64,000 nt of DNA from Leucobacter sp. cx-328 (GCF_014530035.1 NZ_JACVMX010000003.1:186001-250000), one strand, 5' to 3'; counted from the first letter of the stretch, positions 1 through 9,592 are shown. Notes: generated by a model from the letters alone, not told the origin. Numbers and translations: made by a program.

Positions 1-360
1 GCCAGCCGTAATGAACGGCTCACCGTCAGGGCCGAACAATTCTTCGGTGTTGCCACTGGGCAGAGGCGAGCCCTCGGCATCGAACGCGACACCAACATAG
101 TTGCTACCTTCGCCACGATCGACATCGTCGACCGCGCAGCCCGCACCGCGGTGCGCACCCCAGGTCATCAGCCAGCTTGACGCCAGAATGAATCGCTCTT
201 CGCCGCTTCCAAGCTGTGCCGTCTCCTCATATGAGGTGCTGCCAGCCGGCGGAAAGCGGAGCAGATCGCTCGCCCGCGAGGCACCGACGGCTGCATAGCC
301 AACGGGCATCTCGCGATGGGTCGAGCGCCGCGGAAGTTCTTCCTTCGGCGCCGGGGTCAC
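1..360 (-). CDS. DUF1990 family protein (partial, C-terminus outside window)
   Basis: The 120 visible residues run from a GTG at 360 to the window edge with no stop. The segment [20 protein letters not shown] followed by [20 protein letters not shown] and RGAGCAVD matches the N-terminal pattern of DUF1990 proteins (a GaTr motif, a proline/glycine turn, then a G-G-F-A segment with W-x-M/H-x-G-A-G). The family is of unknown biochemical function. The GTG start overlaps the lepA stop by four bases (GTGA), so translation is probably coupled and the gene is likely the last or a downstream member of a lepA operon. The family call rests on remembered motif pattern. Confidence 0.75.
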   Translation of the reverse strand, partial: MTPAPKEELPRRSTHREMPVGYAAVGASRASDLLRFPPAGSTSYEETAQLGSGEERFILASSWLMTWGAHRGAGCAVDDVDRGEGSNYVGVAFDAEGSPLPSGNTEELFGPDGEPFITAG

Positions 361-2207
361 TTCTTCGCGTCCTTCGTCTCGACGTCGCCCGACAGCGCTG
401 CGATGAAGGCCTCCTGCGGCACTTCAACACGGCCAACCATCTTCATACGCTTCTTGCCTTCCTTCTGCTTTTCGAGCAGCTTGCGTTTACGGCTAATATC
501 GCCGCCGTAGCACTTGGCAAGGACGTCCTTACGAATGGCGCGGATCGTCTCACGAGCAATAATGCGCGAGCCAACCGCAGCCTGGATGGGCACCTCGAAC
601 TGCTGGCGCGGGATGAGCTTGCGCAGGCGCTCAGCCATCATCGTTCCGTAGTGGTAGGCATTGTCGCGGTGGACGATCGCGCTGAACGCATCGACCTTGT
701 CACCCTGGAGGAGGATGTCAACCTTGACGAGGTCGGCTTCCTGCTCACCCATGGGTTCGTAGTCGAGCGACGCGTAGCCCTGGGTACGGCTCTTGAGGTG
801 GTCGAAGAAGTCGAACACGATTTCACCGAGGGGAATGCTGTAGCGAAGCTCAACACGCTCGCCGAGGTATTCCATGCCCATGAGGCTGCCACGGCGGCTC
901 TGGCAGAGCTCCATGACGGTGCCGACGTAATCCTTCGGAGTGAGGATCGCGACGCGTACGACGGGCTCACGCACCGAGCGAATCTTGCCCTCGGGGTACT
1001 CGCTCGGGTTCGTCACGGTCGTCTCCGAGCCGTCTTCACTCGTCACCTGGTACACCACGCTAGGCGCGGTCGCGATGAGATCAAGGTCGAACTCACGGCG
1101 CAGGCGCTCCGAGATGATTTCGAGGTGCAATAGGCCAAGGAAGCCACAGCGGAAGCCGAAGCCAAGTGCGACCGAGGTCTCTGGCTCGTACTGAAGCGCC
1201 GCGTCAGAAAGCTTGAGCTTGTCGAGCGCCTCGCGGAGCACCGGGTAGTCCGAGCCGTCAATCGGGTACAGACCCGAGAAGACCATGGGCTTCGGGTCGG
1301 TGTAGCCGGGCAGTGCCTCTTCAGCACCGTGGAACTTGGTGGTGACGGTATCGCCGACCTTCGACTGGCGAACGTCCTTTACACCGGTGATGAGGTAGCC
1401 CACCTCGCCGACACCGAGACCCTTGGTCGGGGTCGGGCCGGGAGCCGAGACGCCAATCTCGAGCGCTTCGTGCTCAGTCTTGGTCGACATCATAAGGACC
1501 TTCTCACGCGGGGTGAGCTTGCCGTCAACCATACGGACGTAAGTAACCACGCCACGGTAGGGATCGTAGACCGAGTCAAAGATCATTGCGCGGGCGGGGC
1601 CGTCAGCGTTACCGACGGGCGCGGGAACGCGCTCAATGACACTGTTGAGCAGCTCTTCAACACCCATGCCGGTCTTGCCCGACACCTTGAGAATGTCATC
1701 GGGGTTGCCGCCGATGAGATCCGCGATCTCAGCAGCTACGCGCTCAGGGTCTGCAGCTGGGAGGTCGATCTTGTTCAAGACCGGGATGATCTCGAGATCG
1801 TTCTCCATCGCGAGGTAGAGGTTCGCGAGCGTCTGCGCCTCGATGCCCTGTGCGGCGTCAACGAGCAAGATCGCACCCTCACACGCTGCCAGTGAGCGAG
1901 ATACCTCGTAGCTGAAGTCAACGTGACCCGGGGTATCGATCATGTTCAGTGCATAGTCACCACCGTCGTGGTTCCAATGCATACGGACAGCCTGCGACTT
2001 AATGGTGATACCGCGCTCGCGCTCGATATCCATGTTGTCGAGGTACTGAGCGCGCATATCGCGGTCAGAGACGGTGCCCGTGACCTGCAGCATGCGGTCA
2101 GCGAGGGTGGACTTACCGTGGTCGATGTGCGCGATGATGCAGAAGTTGCGAATCTTCGCGGGGTCGGTCGACGACGGCGCTGGGGGGTTCACACTACGAG
2201 GAGACAT
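357..2207 (-). CDS. lepA: Elongation factor 4 (LepA, back-translocating GTPase)
   Basis: A 616-residue translational GTPase, close to the usual family length of about 600. Visible motifs are the P-loop AHIDHGKS at residues 27-34, the G3 motif DTPGHVDF near 90 and NKIDLP near 145, followed by EF-G-like domains III and V and the LepA-specific C-terminal domain ending [17 protein letters not shown] and the [10 protein letters not shown] segment. LepA acts on ribosomes, promoting correct assembly or back-translocation under stress. It is divergent from rpsT, a common arrangement in actinobacteria, and its stop overlaps the start of the downstream DUF1990 gene. Confidence 0.97.
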   Translation of the reverse strand: MSPRSVNPPAPSSTDPAKIRNFCIIAHIDHGKSTLADRMLQVTGTVSDRDMRAQYLDNMDIERERGITIKSQAVRMHWNHDGGDYALNMIDTPGHVDFSYEVSRSLAACEGAILLVDAAQGIEAQTLANLYLAMENDLEIIPVLNKIDLPAADPERVAAEIADLIGGNPDDILKVSGKTGMGVEELLNSVIERVPAPVGNADGPARAMIFDSVYDPYRGVVTYVRMVDGKLTPREKVLMMSTKTEHEALEIGVSAPGPTPTKGLGVGEVGYLITGVKDVRQSKVGDTVTTKFHGAEEALPGYTDPKPMVFSGLYPIDGSDYPVLREALDKLKLSDAALQYEPETSVALGFGFRCGFLGLLHLEIISERLRREFDLDLIATAPSVVYQVTSEDGSETTVTNPSEYPEGKIRSVREPVVRVAILTPKDYVGTVMELCQSRRGSLMGMEYLGERVELRYSIPLGEIVFDFFDHLKSRTQGYASLDYEPMGEQEADLVKVDILLQGDKVDAFSAIVHRDNAYHYGTMMAERLRKLIPRQQFEVPIQAAVGSRIIARETIRAIRKDVLAKCYGGDISRKRKLLEKQKEGKKRMKMVGRVEVPQEAFIAALSGDVETKDAKK

Positions 2208-2527
2208 TGTGGCTCATTATCTCACAGGGACTCCTGAGTTGCCGCTCCCCCTATATGAGAGCTCGCGTGGCGTGCCCCCTGAGCGCTGTTATAGCACTGC
2301 CGTTCACTGCCGGGGCGCGGATCGGCGCCTCCCCCAGAAGTGCACATTCTTCGCGGACATTCATGCAACGCGAACACGCGAAGCAATGCACCCAGCAGGA
2401 GTGGGCCTTCATCTGATAGAGTTAATCTCTGACTTGCGTGTGGAACTATCCACACATCCGGGAGGTGCCCTCTCTCACCGAAACGGAACAATTCATATTG
2501 ACCTTGAAATGAAGGAACTCACTTAAC
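2208..2527. other. Divergent intergenic region lepA/rpsT
   Basis: About 320 bases between the two divergent translation starts. No convincing gene is present: open frames here have no Shine-Dalgarno and no family resemblance. It must contain the promoters for lepA and rpsT, but I could not assign -35/-10 boxes with confidence. An AAGGA ribosome-binding site for rpsT lies at 2513-2517, ten bases before its GTG start. Confidence 0.5.
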
Positions 2528-2788
2528 GTGGCAAACATCAAGTCGCAGCTGAAGCGCATCAAGACCAACCTCAAGGCTACCGAGCGTAACCGTGCATACA
2601 AGAGCGAGCTGCGTACTCTCATTCGCAAGACCCGCGAGTCGATCGCGGCTGGCGACAAGACTGCTGCTGAGGCAAACCTCAAGGTTGCTACCCGCAAGCT
2701 CGACAAGGCTGTTTCGAAGGGTGTTCTGCACAAGAACAACGCTGCGAACCGCAAGTCGAAGCTCGCAGCGCAGGTTGCAGCTATCTAA
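2528..2788 (+). CDS. rpsT: 30S ribosomal protein S20
   Basis: An 86-residue basic protein starting [14 protein letters not shown] from a GTG, with the conserved N-terminal NIKSQ(L/I)KR motif and the internal helix rich in Lys, Arg and Ala that wraps 16S rRNA. The ending [16 protein letters not shown] stretch ([16 protein letters not shown]) is typical of S20. The length agrees with the family. The start is supported by AAGGA ten bases upstream. It is monocistronic: a strong hairpin terminator follows within 25 bases. Confidence 0.97.
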   Translation: MANIKSQLKRIKTNLKATERNRAYKSELRTLIRKTRESIAAGDKTAAEANLKVATRKLDKAVSKGVLHKNNAANRKSKLAAQVAAI

Positions 2789-2809
2789 GACTGCTTTCTG
2801 AAGCATCGC

Positions 2810-2843
2810 AAAGCAGCGGATCACTTCGGTGGTCCGCTGCTTT
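2810..2843 (+). terminator. rpsT terminator hairpin
   Basis: An 11-bp perfect stem (AAAGCAGCGGA / TCCGCTGCTTT) extended by four more pairs around a TTCG tetraloop, 22 bases after the rpsT stop, followed by a T-rich stretch. This is a typical intrinsic terminator, with the stable UUCG loop. Confidence 0.9.
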
Positions 2844-2891
2844 CGTTTATCCGCAGTCGTGATGTGCTGCGTTCAATTGAGGAGACACGCT

Positions 2892-3392
2892 TTGCCCGCA
2901 GGTTGGAAAGCACTGTTGCAAACGAAGACCCCGCCGCGCCCTGCACTGAGGAAGATCGTGGTGGCCACGCTGGTCGCTGGCATTGCGCTGTGCTCGCTGG
3001 TGGCGATCGGCACGTGGACCGGCCATCAGCTGCTCATTCCGCCGCTCGCTGCGAGCATGGTGCTGATTGTCACGGGCCCGAACCTGCACCTGTCGCAGCC
3101 GCGTCAGGTCGTTGGCGGGCATCTGCTGTCTGCACTTGTCGGTGTAGGCGTTGGCTGCGTGAGTCATTCATTGTGGGCTGCGGCTATTGCTGGTGCACTC
3201 TCGCTCGGAGTGATGCTCGTGCTGCGCACAGCTCACTCCCCTGGTGCTGCGACTGCGATGATTGCGGCAATGACGGTATCGGGCCAGTTGACGCTGATTA
3301 TTTCGACGGTGCTCGGTGCGATCATTCTCGTGGTGTTCGGCATCCTGCTGAACAAGATCAAGCACACGGGATACCCCGCGTACTGGTGGTAA
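2892..3392 (+). CDS. HPP family integral membrane protein
   Basis: A 166-residue hydrophobic protein with about four transmembrane segments. The segment LLIPPLAASMVLIVTGPNLH, then LSQPRQVVGGHLLSALVGVG and RTAHSPGAATAM, contains the features of HPP proteins: a P-P-x-A-S-x-V-L core, the S-Q-P-(R/W)-x-(V/L)-x-G-G-H motif and the H-P-P-like (here HSPGAAT) motif. HPP proteins are implicated in nitrite or anion transport in plastids and cyanobacteria; the bacterial role is largely unknown. I chose the TTG at 2892 because GAGGAGA lies at 2879-2885, seven bases upstream; the frame is open further upstream but runs back into the rpsT terminator. Confidence 0.82.
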   Translation: MPAGWKALLQTKTPPRPALRKIVVATLVAGIALCSLVAIGTWTGHQLLIPPLAASMVLIVTGPNLHLSQPRQVVGGHLLSALVGVGVGCVSHSLWAAAIAGALSLGVMLVLRTAHSPGAATAMIAAMTVSGQLTLIISTVLGAIILVVFGILLNKIKHTGYPAYWW

Positions 3393-3399
3393 ACCGGCG

Positions 3400-4464
3400 T
3401 TAGCGGCTGGTGCGGCCTCGGAGGGCAACGAAGCTCACGAGCTGCTCGAGCGCGTACTCGGGGTCGCGGGTGCCACCCTTAAGCTTCCACTCGGTCTCGC
3501 ACGCCAGGTCGATTGCGCGAGCGAGGTCTTCTTCGCGCCACGACTGTGCGTCACGCACGGCGTTCTGCACCATCCACGGCGCCATGCCGAGTTCTTTTGC
3601 GAGCTGCCCTGCGTTGCCGCGAGCACCGTAAACCCGTGCCATACCGCGCAGCTTCATATTGAGTGCCGCAAGCATGGGGATCGGTGAGAGGCCGGTCAAG
3701 AGCGCCTGGCGCAGGAGAACGAGCGCGTCTGAGCGGCGGCCTGCGATGGCCGCGTCAGCGAGCTTGAAGCCACTTGCTTCGACGCGACCCTCGGTCGCAC
3801 GGTTAACTTCGGTCTCGGTGAGGTTTCGGCCGACGTCTGAGACGAGCTGCACGCACGCGCCTGCGAGTTCGCCCACACTACCGGAGGCGTACGCCGCGAC
3901 GAGCATTCGGACAGCACCCGGGGTTGCCTGCGCGCCGAGGCGCCGGAATTCTTGCTGCGCGAAAGCGAGGCGGTCAGACTCTTTCTTGATCTCGGGGCAG
4001 ACGATCTCGATCGCGCCGGGTGCGCTGCCGCGCACGGCATCGAGCAGCGCCTTACCGCGCATGCCGTTGACATGCCGGAGCACGAGCGTGGTGTCTTCTG
4101 CAGGCTCGAGCACGTATCGTTTGGCATCTTCGATAAACGCGTCTGAGCTCTTCTCAACGCCGCTCACGCGGATAAGTCGGGGCTCTGCAAAAAGCGAGGG
4201 GCTCGCGAGCGTGAAGAGCTCACCCGCGGCATATGAGGCCGCGTCGATGTCGTGCACCTCGAGCTCGGCGTTCTCGCTCTTGAGCTGTTCACGGATGCGC
4301 TGGCCGGCGCGGTCGGCAAGGAATTCTTCGACCCCGCTGATGAGCACGGTCGGCGCTGGGCGCGCTTCAGTCCAGTCGAACTGCGGGGCCTTTGCCTTCG
4401 CGATCTTTGCCGTTGTACCTCGTGCTGCTGCCACGGAAATTACTCTACCGGGGACCACTGACAT
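3400..4464 (-). CDS. holA: DNA polymerase III subunit delta
   Basis: A 354-residue clamp-loader delta subunit, of usual length. Sequence features are the N-terminal segment ISGVEEFLADRAGQRIREQL, the domain-I region ending in the FAEPRLIRVSGVE motif, and the C-terminal helical part with PIPMLAALNMKLRGMARVY and DLAC..E..LKGGTRDPEYALEQL, which match HolA in Gram-positives. It opens the beta clamp as part of the clamp loader. It follows comEC on the same strand (24-base gap), the usual comEA-comEC-holA order. The exact start is uncertain; an in-frame GTG further in (VAAARG) is an alternative, since neither has a clear ribosome-binding site. Confidence 0.93.
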   Translation of the reverse strand: MSVVPGRVISVAAARGTTAKIAKAKAPQFDWTEARPAPTVLISGVEEFLADRAGQRIREQLKSENAELEVHDIDAASYAAGELFTLASPSLFAEPRLIRVSGVEKSSDAFIEDAKRYVLEPAEDTTLVLRHVNGMRGKALLDAVRGSAPGAIEIVCPEIKKESDRLAFAQQEFRRLGAQATPGAVRMLVAAYASGSVGELAGACVQLVSDVGRNLTETEVNRATEGRVEASGFKLADAAIAGRRSDALVLLRQALLTGLSPIPMLAALNMKLRGMARVYGARGNAGQLAKELGMAPWMVQNAVRDAQSWREEDLARAIDLACETEWKLKGGTRDPEYALEQLVSFVALRGRTSR

Positions 4465-4488
4465 TAGGAGGTGAAACCGCGCGCCCGC

Positions 4489-6945
4489 TCACTTTGCGTA
4501 TACACCTCGGGCCTGGAACCCACGCACTTCGTTGCCGATCAGCACGAGGGCGACCGTTCCCATCTCGTCAGTTCGCCAGGCATTCATGCCGAGTTCCCCT
4601 AGCGAGGCAAGCAAGTCTGCGTTCGGGTGACCATAGCTGTTTTTCTCACCGACGGAGACAAACGCTGCCTTCGCTCCCGATTGCTCATAGAGCGGAAGGT
4701 GCTGGTCCTTGGAGCCGTGGTGAGCAATCTTCACGATGTCGCTGGTGACATCGATCCCTGCGGCGAGCATGCTCTTTTGTTCATCCTTTCCGGTGTCAGC
4801 GAGCATCAAGATCCGCCATCCCTGTATCTGGACGGACATGACGATGCTGGCCGCGTTGGTGTCCTTTGGCACCGTGCCTCGTGCTGGAGCTAGAACTCTC
4901 CATTTCAGGCCGCCTTGGTCGCCAGTGGCCGCACCGCCGGTGGCTCCTTCGCTGAGTTCGACGAATGGCACACCAGACTCGTTGAGGCTTCGCACAAGCT
5001 TGCGGTCAGTTCCGTCCTTGGCGTTTGCGGGCGCGATGATGGCTGTTTGCGTGATCGGCGCGACGGTGTCCAAAGCCCCGACGTGATCTCGATCGTCGTG
5101 GGTCAATACGAGCTGGTCTATCTCGCGCACCCCGAAGCGGTCCAAACAGGTACGAAGTAGGTCTTCGTCATCACCGGTGTCGATCAGCATCACGAACTCG
5201 GGGTCTGTCGGGTCGCGCAGCAACGTGGCATCGCCCTGGCCGACATCACACGACACGATCGACCAGTTGTTTGGCACGCCAAATCGGGACGCAACGGGTG
5301 CGACCAGGGTCATTGTGATCGCGATGCCCCCACCGACCGCTCCTAGCCACCCGGCTGCACGCTTGGCCGAGCGAGGCACGTCCGCTCTTCCTCGCCGTGG
5401 TGTGCGACGGCTGAACTTTTCCCATGAGCTCCGAGAGATTGCCCCGGAACGCAATGCAAATAGCGCAACCATCAACAGTTCGACGAGGGCAAGTGTGCCG
5501 ACACCGAACCATCCGCCGTTCCAGTTCCACCTTCCGAACGGCACCTCTGCACCCAATGCCGCAACCAGTTCGATCCACCGAGCTGACAACGAAGCGAGTA
5601 TGAGGAGCCATTCCCCCAACCAGGCAATCACCGGGAGCATGATGGTGGCAGCAAGTCCGAACGCTGTACCGGCAGGAGCAGCTGGGGCTGCCAGCACATT
5701 CGCAAACACACTCACTACGGGCAGCCCCGACTGCAGGAGCAGCAACAGCGGCCCGCAGGTCAACTGGGCCGCGATCGAAAGCGCGAATGGTGTCGCCAGC
5801 CAGCCTGGCATTCGGCAGGTTCGCCTCAGCGCGCGTGTGATCGGCGCGGAAAACAGCAATATCCCGAGCGTAGCCGTGACGGACAGGGCGAAGCCAGCCT
5901 GCACCGCTTCCCACGGGTCGCGAATCAGCAACACCAGCACGGCAATGCCCAAGGCAGACAATGCTTGCGATCGTTTCCCTGAGAACTGGGAAATCAGCAC
6001 AACGGCGGCCATTACCGCTGCTCTTTGCACGCTTGAGTCGGGGCCGACGATGCCGACGAACCCGAGCAGCATGAGTCCCGCGATCGGGATCCGCGCCCTG
6101 CGTCCGAACCCAAGGTGCGAAGCGAACCAGATTCCCGCGGAGACCACCAGCGCGCAGTTTGCTCCTGAAACCGCAGTGAGGTGCGTGAGTCCTGTTTCAA
6201 GCATGTCTGCGGAGAGTTCTTCGCTTACGAGTGACGTGTCACCGACAGCGAAGCCGGGTACCAGCGCAGCGTGCGGGATTGATGCGGCTGCCGCGACGAT
6301 ACCTGCTCGCAACGCGGATGCAGCAGCGTTCCAACCCGACGCGGGCGAACGTACTTCCAAGGAACGAACGCTTATGCTCCAGGCTGTTGAGGAACTGGGC
6401 TTTCCTGGCGCGGGTTTTCCTCTGACTTGAAGATGCGTTCCAGGGCCAATTGTTTGGCTAGGTGGCCCGTCAATCCAGAGCATTACCGGCACGCGGGCTC
6501 CATCGAGGTGCGCTGCGGCGGCGATGCCGTAGCTTTCTCCGCCGATGAATGAGCTCGAAATTTTAGGGAACCCGACCACGTCTGCGTCGAATTCAACCGT
6601 GGCGCCAGTCTCGAGTGCCGAAACGAGCGCGGGATGATTTCTCACAGATGCGGCAGTCTCGACACGTACTCCGAGCACGATCAATACTCCACACAGCAGG
6701 AGTATTGCGCTCCGAAAACCCATGGGTCGCCGGGAACCGGCTTTACGGGACGTTGTCCAGTTGGACACGGCACACACGCTCCCGGCCAGACCTGCGGCGA
6801 CAGTGATCCACCAATTCGAACCCGGCACGGTGATGAGAAGCGCGCAGGCAGCCCATCCGACGAGCGCGGGGAGCAACAGTCGCCATGCGCCGGGTGGCCC
6901 CGCGCTCGCGTCTACAATAAACGATTCCCGCGTCCTCGCGCTCAT
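4489..6945 (-). CDS. comEC: ComEC/Rec2 family DNA uptake channel
   Basis: An 818-residue membrane protein with three parts. The N-terminus has hydrophobic helices and an OB-like region; the middle has the competence domain with many membrane segments, including GFAVGDTSLVSEEL and LTHLTAVSGANCALV (the H-L-x-A-(V/I)-S-G motif is diagnostic). The C-terminal metallo-beta-lactamase-like domain has DVGQGDATLL, THDDRDHVGA near residue 613 and IAHHGSKDQH near 741, so its metal-binding residues appear intact. ComEC moves single-stranded DNA across the membrane during transformation. Its ATG overlaps the comEA stop by four bases (ATGA), indicating translational coupling. Confidence 0.95.
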   Translation of the reverse strand: MSARTRESFIVDASAGPPGAWRLLLPALVGWAACALLITVPGSNWWITVAAGLAGSVCAVSNWTTSRKAGSRRPMGFRSAILLLCGVLIVLGVRVETAASVRNHPALVSALETGATVEFDADVVGFPKISSSFIGGESYGIAAAAHLDGARVPVMLWIDGPPSQTIGPGTHLQVRGKPAPGKPSSSTAWSISVRSLEVRSPASGWNAAASALRAGIVAAAASIPHAALVPGFAVGDTSLVSEELSADMLETGLTHLTAVSGANCALVVSAGIWFASHLGFGRRARIPIAGLMLLGFVGIVGPDSSVQRAAVMAAVVLISQFSGKRSQALSALGIAVLVLLIRDPWEAVQAGFALSVTATLGILLFSAPITRALRRTCRMPGWLATPFALSIAAQLTCGPLLLLLQSGLPVVSVFANVLAAPAAPAGTAFGLAATIMLPVIAWLGEWLLILASLSARWIELVAALGAEVPFGRWNWNGGWFGVGTLALVELLMVALFALRSGAISRSSWEKFSRRTPRRGRADVPRSAKRAAGWLGAVGGGIAITMTLVAPVASRFGVPNNWSIVSCDVGQGDATLLRDPTDPEFVMLIDTGDDEDLLRTCLDRFGVREIDQLVLTHDDRDHVGALDTVAPITQTAIIAPANAKDGTDRKLVRSLNESGVPFVELSEGATGGAATGDQGGLKWRVLAPARGTVPKDTNAASIVMSVQIQGWRILMLADTGKDEQKSMLAAGIDVTSDIVKIAHHGSKDQHLPLYEQSGAKAAFVSVGEKNSYGHPNADLLASLGELGMNAWRTDEMGTVALVLIGNEVRGFQARGVYAK

Positions 6946-7802
6946 AGCGACACAAGCGGCGTGAGTGACTCAAGTGTCTTCTCACCGATGCCGCTGACTT
7001 CGCCGAGCTGCTCAATCGTCTTGAATCCCCCGTTCGCGGTGCGCCACTCGATGATTCGCGCCGCGAGGGCTGGCCCAACCCGAGGCAGAGTTTCGAAGTC
7101 GGCGGCGGTGCCACTGTTCAAACTCACCAGCCCGCCGCTTGAAGCTTGCCCGCCGCCACTCTCCGGAGCATTCGCCGGCGGAGCGAGCGCCTGCTCAAGA
7201 TTCGGCACGATGATCTGTTCGCCGTCAATGACCAGCCGTGCAAGATTCACATCGGTGAGCACTGCTGCAGCGGTCGCACCACCCGCTGCAGCCATGGCGT
7301 CAAGCACACGTGATCCCTCCGGCAGCTCGACCACCCCGGGTTTCTCGACTTCCCCGACAACGTGGACCGCGAGCAATGCTGACGCGTCACCCTCCTGGCT
7401 CTCTGCTTCGATGACTCCGCCGCCGTTCTCAGCAGACTGTGCAGCCTCCACAAACGGCGCAGTAGCTTCGCCAGGCTGTTCCCAGATCAGCATCAGCGTG
7501 ACAATCGAGGCGATAACGAAGAGCGCGACCGCTGCCGTTGCCGGCACAGCAATAGATCGCTTGGCCAAGGACGACACTGAGACTCGCTCGCGCCAGGTCA
7601 GGGCAGGCGCGTCTCCGTCAGTTTTCGGATACGCGACTGCCCACCGACCTTGGCGTTCAGGCTCTACCGGCGCCGGCGCTTCGGCGCCCTGAATCAAGTG
7701 CAGCCACCCCTGCTTGGTAGCAGGTGTGGCTCCGGTGTAGTGGTTCTCGGGCAGTGTTTCGGTGTTTGGAATGGGCGGTAGTTCCCAGTGCTGCGGTCTC
7801 AT
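6942..7802 (-). CDS. comEA: ComEA family DNA receptor (SLBB + helix-hairpin-helix)
   Basis: A 286-residue protein: a proline-rich cytoplasmic N-terminus, one membrane segment (AVPATAAVALFVIASIVTLM), an SLBB-like domain near residue 143 (VVGEVEKPGVVELPEGSR) and a C-terminal ComEA helix-hairpin-helix domain at about 225-286 (LNSGTAADFETLPRVGPALA and the ending GEVSGIGEKTLESL). ComEA binds double-stranded DNA outside the membrane and hands it to ComEC. The frame is open to 7904, but ATG 7802 (MRPQHWELPP) starts the typical sequence; the upstream part is cysteine-rich and unlike the family. It sits directly upstream of comEC. Confidence 0.92.
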   Translation of the reverse strand: MRPQHWELPPIPNTETLPENHYTGATPATKQGWLHLIQGAEAPAPVEPERQGRWAVAYPKTDGDAPALTWRERVSVSSLAKRSIAVPATAAVALFVIASIVTLMLIWEQPGEATAPFVEAAQSAENGGGVIEAESQEGDASALLAVHVVGEVEKPGVVELPEGSRVLDAMAAAGGATAAAVLTDVNLARLVIDGEQIIVPNLEQALAPPANAPESGGGQASSGGLVSLNSGTAADFETLPRVGPALAARIIEWRTANGGFKTIEQLGEVSGIGEKTLESLTPLVSL

Positions 7803-7952
7803 GCAGCCTAGTTTGCGAGTAATGCATTTTCCCGAAACTAGAAGATCATCGATTGTGCATAAGTAGCCTCCACCCGCCAAGCACCAGCGTTGTGAGCAAC
7901 TCAACGAGCTGAGTTAGAACATGGATCGAATTCAATAGTTGCTCGCGATTCA

Positions 7953-8333
7953 TCATTCCCACTGACGCTCGCGGTTCACCCGCTCTCGCACGGCCCGAAG
8001 CTCCACGTCGTTGAGTACTCCCGCGAATGGTGTGAGATTACGCATCTCAGCCGCATAACCACTTTCACCGGTGAGGAAAACTGACAACCGATCCAAGTCA
8101 CGGTCGTTTATAGTTTGTGCCCAGACGTCAAGCATGACCTTCCCGAATCCGCGAACGTTTCCCGCAATACGAGGCATGTTACGGACGGCTACACCGAGGA
8201 CCCTCTCTGGATCACTGTGCAGATGATCGAGCACAAGCCTATGCAAAGCAAGGCTGGTGTAGAACTTACGACCTTTTCGTGCCGGCTTCATCAGTTGAAA
8301 GTCGCAGCACTCTTCATCGTCGATCGTTGGCAT
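7953..8333 (-). CDS. Hypothetical protein, orphan in comEA-leuS gap
   Basis: A 126-residue protein I do not recognise. ATG 8333 (MPTIDDEECC) is chosen because AAGGGAG lies five bases upstream; the frame is open further back without such a site. The sequence is charged and soluble, with a central helical stretch (LALHRLVLDHLHSDPERVLG, then GNVRGFGKVMLDVWAQTIND) and a C-terminus rich in Arg and Glu (VRERVNRERQWE). There is no signal peptide or membrane helix. It is divergent from the HTH-like gene at 8478, with about 145 bases between the starts, so the two could be co-regulated from a shared region. Confidence 0.6.
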   Translation of the reverse strand: MPTIDDEECCDFQLMKPARKGRKFYTSLALHRLVLDHLHSDPERVLGVAVRNMPRIAGNVRGFGKVMLDVWAQTINDRDLDRLSVFLTGESGYAAEMRNLTPFAGVLNDVELRAVRERVNRERQWE

Positions 8334-8477
8334 TTCGACTCCCTTGAAACAGTCATTTTGGTGCCGCCAATTTTGGCAGGCGAGGGCGGCGCTGTCATTA
8401 CGATCTCCGCAGGCATCCGCTCCCGCTTTCAACTAGGGAATCAAACGATACTGGCGACAGTCGCGCATACTTAACTC

Positions 8478-8903
8478 ATGACGACGCGCTACCTCGCATT
8501 TGCCGCGATCTCGGAACGAACTGGCATCACTGAAGAGATTCTGCAGACATTCAGACTCCCCGCGCCCTATGCAGTGATCGGTGACACGCGAGGTTGGGCT
8601 GAGCAGACAATCGATGCCTGGAACGCAGGCTCCGCAGTCGCTGCACTCGCTTGGATCCACTCAACCAGGCAGAGGTTCGGTTACGGGAGCCACATATACG
8701 GCCATCCCACCCGCGAAGAGACAATTCAGATCGAGGTTGTCGAGGTACTCGAAGGGGCTTGGGAACTCGACGACGCGAGAGCCGTGTACGACGTCGACAA
8801 GATCGTTGATGAGGTGATCGTTTTCGATACCTTCTCGCAGGAGTACGTTAGCGTCGTCACCGCGCGTGAGTTCTGGGAGTCAGCAGACCGCCACAAGTTC
8901 TAA
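8478..8903 (+). CDS. Hypothetical protein with N-terminal AlpA/MerR-like HTH
   Basis: A 141-residue protein. Residues 5-50 (YLAFAAISERTGITEEILQT and GDTRGWAEQTIDAWNA) look like the small winged-helix domains of AlpA/excisionase-like actinobacterial proteins, where a helix-turn-helix is followed by a GW-x-x-x-T-I-x-x-W motif. The rest (residues 60-141) is acidic, with an EVVEVLEGAWELDD-type stretch, and unrecognised. It starts eight bases after an in-frame stop with no strong ribosome-binding site, so it may be leaderless. It is divergent from the hypothetical gene at 7953-8333 and convergent with the HTH gene at 8944. DNA binding is an inference from the motif. Confidence 0.55.
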   Translation: MTTRYLAFAAISERTGITEEILQTFRLPAPYAVIGDTRGWAEQTIDAWNAGSAVAALAWIHSTRQRFGYGSHIYGHPTREETIQIEVVEVLEGAWELDDARAVYDVDKIVDEVIVFDTFSQEYVSVVTAREFWESADRHKF

Positions 8904-8943
8904 GGCGCTAATCGCATGAATCCAGGGCGAAGCACCAAGAGAT

Positions 8944-9483
8944 TCATGTCGATGCTGGCACCCTTGAAAGCACGCGCACGTCGCGGAGTTTCTGGGCCAC
9001 TTTTCCAGGCGACCCCAGAGTCGCTTGGGGCCGAAGCCGCAGTACATTCTGGACCTGTTCGTCCCTTCCTTCCAGCGCCGCCAAAACGATTGCAGCGCCT
9101 CCGCGCACGTCGTCGCCGAACGTGGCGCCCCGAAAATACTCGCGGATCAGCCTGGCTTTGGAATCAGACGATTCCAGCGCTCGTAAACGCTCTGCAAGTC
9201 GACGACGCTCAGTGCCGCGCACATGATCAAAGCTCAGTGTGTCTAAAAAGGCGATGAGGTTCGCTTGCGACTTCTCGGACAGGCGCCTTCGCGTTCCCGG
9301 CTCCCCACTTTGGGGATCTTCCATAACTACCCAGCGCCCACTGTGCTTCTCAGCTCGGAACATGCCATCCTTTGCCAACGCTCTCACGCGCTGCGGGGAA
9401 ATCCCGCGCACGGCTGCGTAGCTGGCGACAGCATGAAACACGGCACAAGTTTTACGCCCGCGAGCGCGCACGTCAAGTGTCAC
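8944..9483 (-). CDS. HTH protein resembling actinobacterial type IV-like antitoxins
   Basis: A 179-residue protein. The region YAAVRGISPQRVRALAKDGM then RAEKHSGRWVV is an excisionase-type helix-turn-helix followed by the G-x-W-x-V wing. It is followed by RRRLSEKSQANLIAFLDTLS and RRLAERLRALESS, which resembles the R-P-L-S-x-x-x-A-W-x-L-L and R-L-x-x-R-L-x-x-L pattern of small HTH proteins often paired with AbiEii-like nucleotidyltransferases. No nucleotidyltransferase partner is nearby, so if this is an antitoxin it is an orphan. The start is uncertain: the GTG at 9483 has no clear ribosome-binding site and the HTH begins about 20 residues in. Confidence 0.5.
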   Translation of the reverse strand: MTLDVRARGRKTCAVFHAVASYAAVRGISPQRVRALAKDGMFRAEKHSGRWVVMEDPQSGEPGTRRRLSEKSQANLIAFLDTLSFDHVRGTERRRLAERLRALESSDSKARLIREYFRGATFGDDVRGGAAIVLAALEGRDEQVQNVLRLRPQATLGSPGKVAQKLRDVRVLSRVPAST

Positions 9484-9533
9484 TCTGCCGGTGTTACTGG
9501 CCTTTGCCAGCAGACCGCCACAAGCTCTAAACG

Positions 9534-9575
9534 CACGAAGGCCACGCAGCTCCTAAGAACTGCGCGGCCTTCGTG
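9534..9575 (-). terminator. leuS terminator hairpin
   Basis: A long inverted repeat, CACGAAGGCC-A-CGCAG paired with CTGCG-CGGCCTTCGTG, with a ten-base loop, 17 bases downstream of the leuS stop on the minus strand. The run that follows on that strand is only weakly T-rich (CGTTTAGAGC). It lies between leuS and the orphan HTH gene. Confidence 0.75.
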
Positions 9576-9592
9576 ATGCAAACCGGAACCGA

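Noticed and set aside
5177..6430. A 417-codon open frame on the plus strand
   Set aside because: It is antisense to comEC, is Ser/Pro/Ala-rich and has no recognised domain or ribosome-binding site.
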